Source: Anaeromyces robustus (taxonomy: Eukaryota; Neocallimastigomycota; Neocallimastigomycetes; Neocallimastigales; Neocallimastigaceae). From it: DNA of 64,000 nt. The position numbers were made by a program, and so were the translations under genes. The notes under the pieces were generated by a model. The model saw only the letters and a list, made by a program, of their open reading frames with translations, had not been told where the DNA came from and made no database searches. Position 1 is the first letter of the stretch, and each line of letters begins with the position of its first letter. Positions 61,878-64,000 of this stretch are shown here, one piece after another. The stretch is taken from NCBI GenBank assembly GCA_002104895.1, contig MCFG01000023.1:192501-256500 (forward strand). The letters run 5' to 3'.

Positions 61878-62133
61878 TTAGATAAATATTGCTTTTATTA
61901 TTATTATTATTATTATTATTTGTGCTATTATTATTTTTTTAATAATTGTATTTCTTTGTTGTTTGCTATTTTATTATAAAAAAAATTTTTTTTGAAGAAA
62001 AAGAATTAAAAAATTATTATTTAATTTTATATGTATATGTATTCTTTTTATCTTCATTAAATGCTTTTTTTTTTATTTTTTTATATATAAATAATTGATT
62101 ATTATTTTTAATTTTTAATTTTTATTATTGTTT
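60534..62133. other. Convergent 3' intergenic region, PAS kinase / SRP receptor
   Basis: 1.6 kb of A/T-rich DNA between two 3' ends. It has a 44-bp perfect palindrome right after the kinase stop, (AAATAA)-like hexamer runs (61130-61184), their complement (61514-61552), and several poly-A and poly-T runs. The 106-codon Phe-rich frame at 61012-61332 is repeat noise. Confidence 0.6.
60539..60582. terminator. 44-bp perfect palindrome 5 bp after the kinase stop codon
   Basis: TTCATAAATTCA followed by ten alternating A/T bases is mirrored exactly as AT bases followed by TGAATTTATGAA, with its centre between 60560 and 60561. In the kinase mRNA it could form a long hairpin in the 3' UTR. A 3'-end or stability role is inferred from position only. 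Confidence 0.45.
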
Positions 62134-63976
62134 TTATTTAAGTAAAGATTGTACTATTGATTTGACATTCATTTTTCTTAAATCAGTATAAGTTTGACCA
62201 GTACCAACAAAGAGAATTGGTTGACCTGTAATATATGTCATAGATAATGCAGCACCAACCTAATTTTGATGAAAAAAAATAATTTTTTTTTATATATTAT
62301 TATATTATTATATTATTTTTTATAATATATATTATATATATATATATAAAATAATAAATTTAATATTTTATTAAATAAATAGGTTTGATAAATTATCTAA
62401 AATAATATATATATATATAAAGAATTTATTTATTTATTTATTCATTTATTTATTTTTACCTTATCATCAATGGTATCGAATTTTGTTAATATTATACCAT
62501 CAATTTGTCTTGGATTTTGACGACCAGAGAAATCTTTAAGAGCTTGATTAAATTTAGTTAATTGATCAACAGCTTCATTACCAACTAAAGCTTCACCAAC
62601 AAATATAATCTTATCTGGATCATTAACAGTAACTAACTATATATTATTTATTTAATTAGTTGTTAATATAAAATTAATATAAGAAAAAAAAAATAATTAT
62701 TAATATAAAAATAATATATATATATATATCAAATAATAACTATTAATTAATCTTTCTTACTTTAGCTAAAGCACGCATTAATGGTTCATTATCTTGCATA
62801 CGACCAGCAGTATCAATTAATACTACATCGTATTTATTTAAGGCAGCTATTATATGTATTTTTTTTTAATTTTTTTTAATTTATATTATTAATTTAATAT
62901 AAGTATATAATATATAATATTAATTAAACAATTAAATTTATTATATATATTATAATGTTATTTTATTATTATAAATTATTATTATACATCTATCTATCTA
63001 TTTATCTATCTATGTTAATATTGTTATATATTATTATTATTATTATATAATTATTATTTACCATAATTGATAGCATCCTTAGCAATGGCAGCAGAATCTT
63101 TACCATAACCTCTTTCAAATAAATCAACTTCAGCATTTTCTTCTAAAGCACGTAAATTTCTAGCATGAACACGAAGTTGTTCAACAGCACCAGAACGGAA
63201 AGTATCACAAGCAGCAATTAAAACTCTCAATTTATTTTGTAATAACCAGAAACAAACTTTAGATAAATTAGTGGACTAAAGATATAAATAATATTTTTAT
63301 AGGTATTATATGTTATATATTATATTATAAATATAATAATATGTATATATATAATATATAAATAATATATATATGTATATTAGTATTAAAAGGTACAATA
63401 ATTTTAATTGTATATAATATCTAATAGATTCAATTATATAATTTTATTTTTATTTTTTTTATTTTTTTTTTTTTACTCTTTTTTTTTTTATTTTTTTAAT
63501 TTTTATTCTAAATTTACCTTTCCAACACCATTAACACCAACAAATACAATAGAATAAGGTCTACCCTTCTTCTTAGCAGCAAAAATATCACGAAGAACAT
63601 CAGTTGAAGTTCTTGGAGTTAAAATACTTTTTAAAGCTTTTTCCATTTCAAGTTTAACAAGATTTGAAACACCTTTCCAACCTCCTGCTTTTTTACCAAT
63701 TAAACCTTTTGAAACAGAATTACATAAATGAGCAGCAATATCAGCTGCAACATTCTTATTAATTAAATGTTCTTTCATACTAACAAGAATTGGATCTAAA
63801 TCTTCTTCAGTAATAACCTTTTGACCTGTAATACTCTTAAAGAAGTTATAAACTTTTCCAGTTGGTTGTTTTTCGGAATTTTCATCAAATTCATCAGATT
63901 CATCAGATTCTTCTTGCATTTCATCAACATCATATACACCATCCTTATTTCTTTGTCCCATAGCTTCACGATCAAC
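62134..63976 (-). CDS. SRP101: Signal recognition particle receptor alpha subunit, C-terminal 353 residues (5' truncated)
   Basis: GTPase that docks ribosome-SRP complexes at the ER membrane. The five exons in view, 63518-63976, 63062-63275, 62761-62846, 62460-62636 and 62134-62259, sum to 1062 nt in frame. The first begins at an acceptor at the window's right edge, so the N-terminal SRX and linker lie outside. In order there is an acidic linker, the N domain ([20 protein letters not shown]), the G1 loop GVNGVGKSTNLSK split across an intron, the insertion-box region with [28 protein letters not shown], the G4 motif TKFDT, and a closing helix that follows [24 protein letters not shown] and the closing GTGQ are FtsY/SR-alpha features and separate it from SRP54. 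All catalytic motifs are intact. The symbol follows the yeast name; the human name is SRPRA. Confidence 0.95.
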
Positions 63977-64000
63977 CTTTTTTTTATATATTATTATTAA

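Overview
The window is nuclear DNA of an intron-rich, extremely A+T-rich eukaryote. The best fit is an anaerobic gut fungus (Neocallimastigomycota: Piromyces, Neocallimastix, Anaeromyces and relatives). This is inferred from four things: very high A+T in intergenic DNA and introns, asparagine-rich coding tracts, many short GT-AG introns, and fungal-type housekeeping genes beside a SHIPPO/ODF3-type flagellar protein, which implies a flagellated zoospore. Gene models were built by eye from splice sites. Eight multi-exon models keep one open reading frame through every junction.

Layout, left to right. 1-6639 (-): 5' part of a phosphatidylinositol 4-kinase of the STT4/PI4KA type; its catalytic end lies off the left edge. 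8941-15628 (-): NUP133, 23 exons, 1182 aa. 16585-21344 (+): a predicted secreted VIT + VWA protein, 8 exons, 1194 aa. 21345-33602: a 12 kb gene-poor stretch holding one 69-aa orphan ORF (26175-26384, -). 33603-36034 (-): SHIPPO/ODF3-like protein, 8 exons, 288 aa. 39041-42652 (+): an Asn/Glu-rich protein with C-terminal Sel1 repeats, 3 exons, 1065 aa. 43283-48521 (-): HECT E3 ubiquitin ligase, 19 exons, 662 aa. 54203-60533 (+): a 1657-aa PAS-domain protein kinase of the eIF2-alpha kinase type with a C-terminal hydrophobic tail, 7 exons. 62134-63976 (-): 3' part of the signal recognition particle receptor alpha subunit; its N-terminal exons lie off the right edge.

There is no operon logic. The genes cover ordinary cell functions: phosphoinositide synthesis, nuclear pore, ubiquitin, ER targeting, flagellum and translational stress control. 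Intergenic DNA is filled with (TTTA)n/(AAAT)n arrays, other simple repeats, long homopolymers and several perfect fold-back sequences. No tRNA, rRNA, CRISPR array or recognisable transposon was seen.

The most interesting object is the kinase. It joins an N-terminal PAS sensor to an eIF2-alpha-kinase-like catalytic domain that is interrupted by about 640 residues, has Cys in place of the HRD arginine, and ends in a coiled coil and one membrane segment. That predicts a tail-anchored, sensor-driven stress kinase, different from GCN2, HRI, PKR and PERK.
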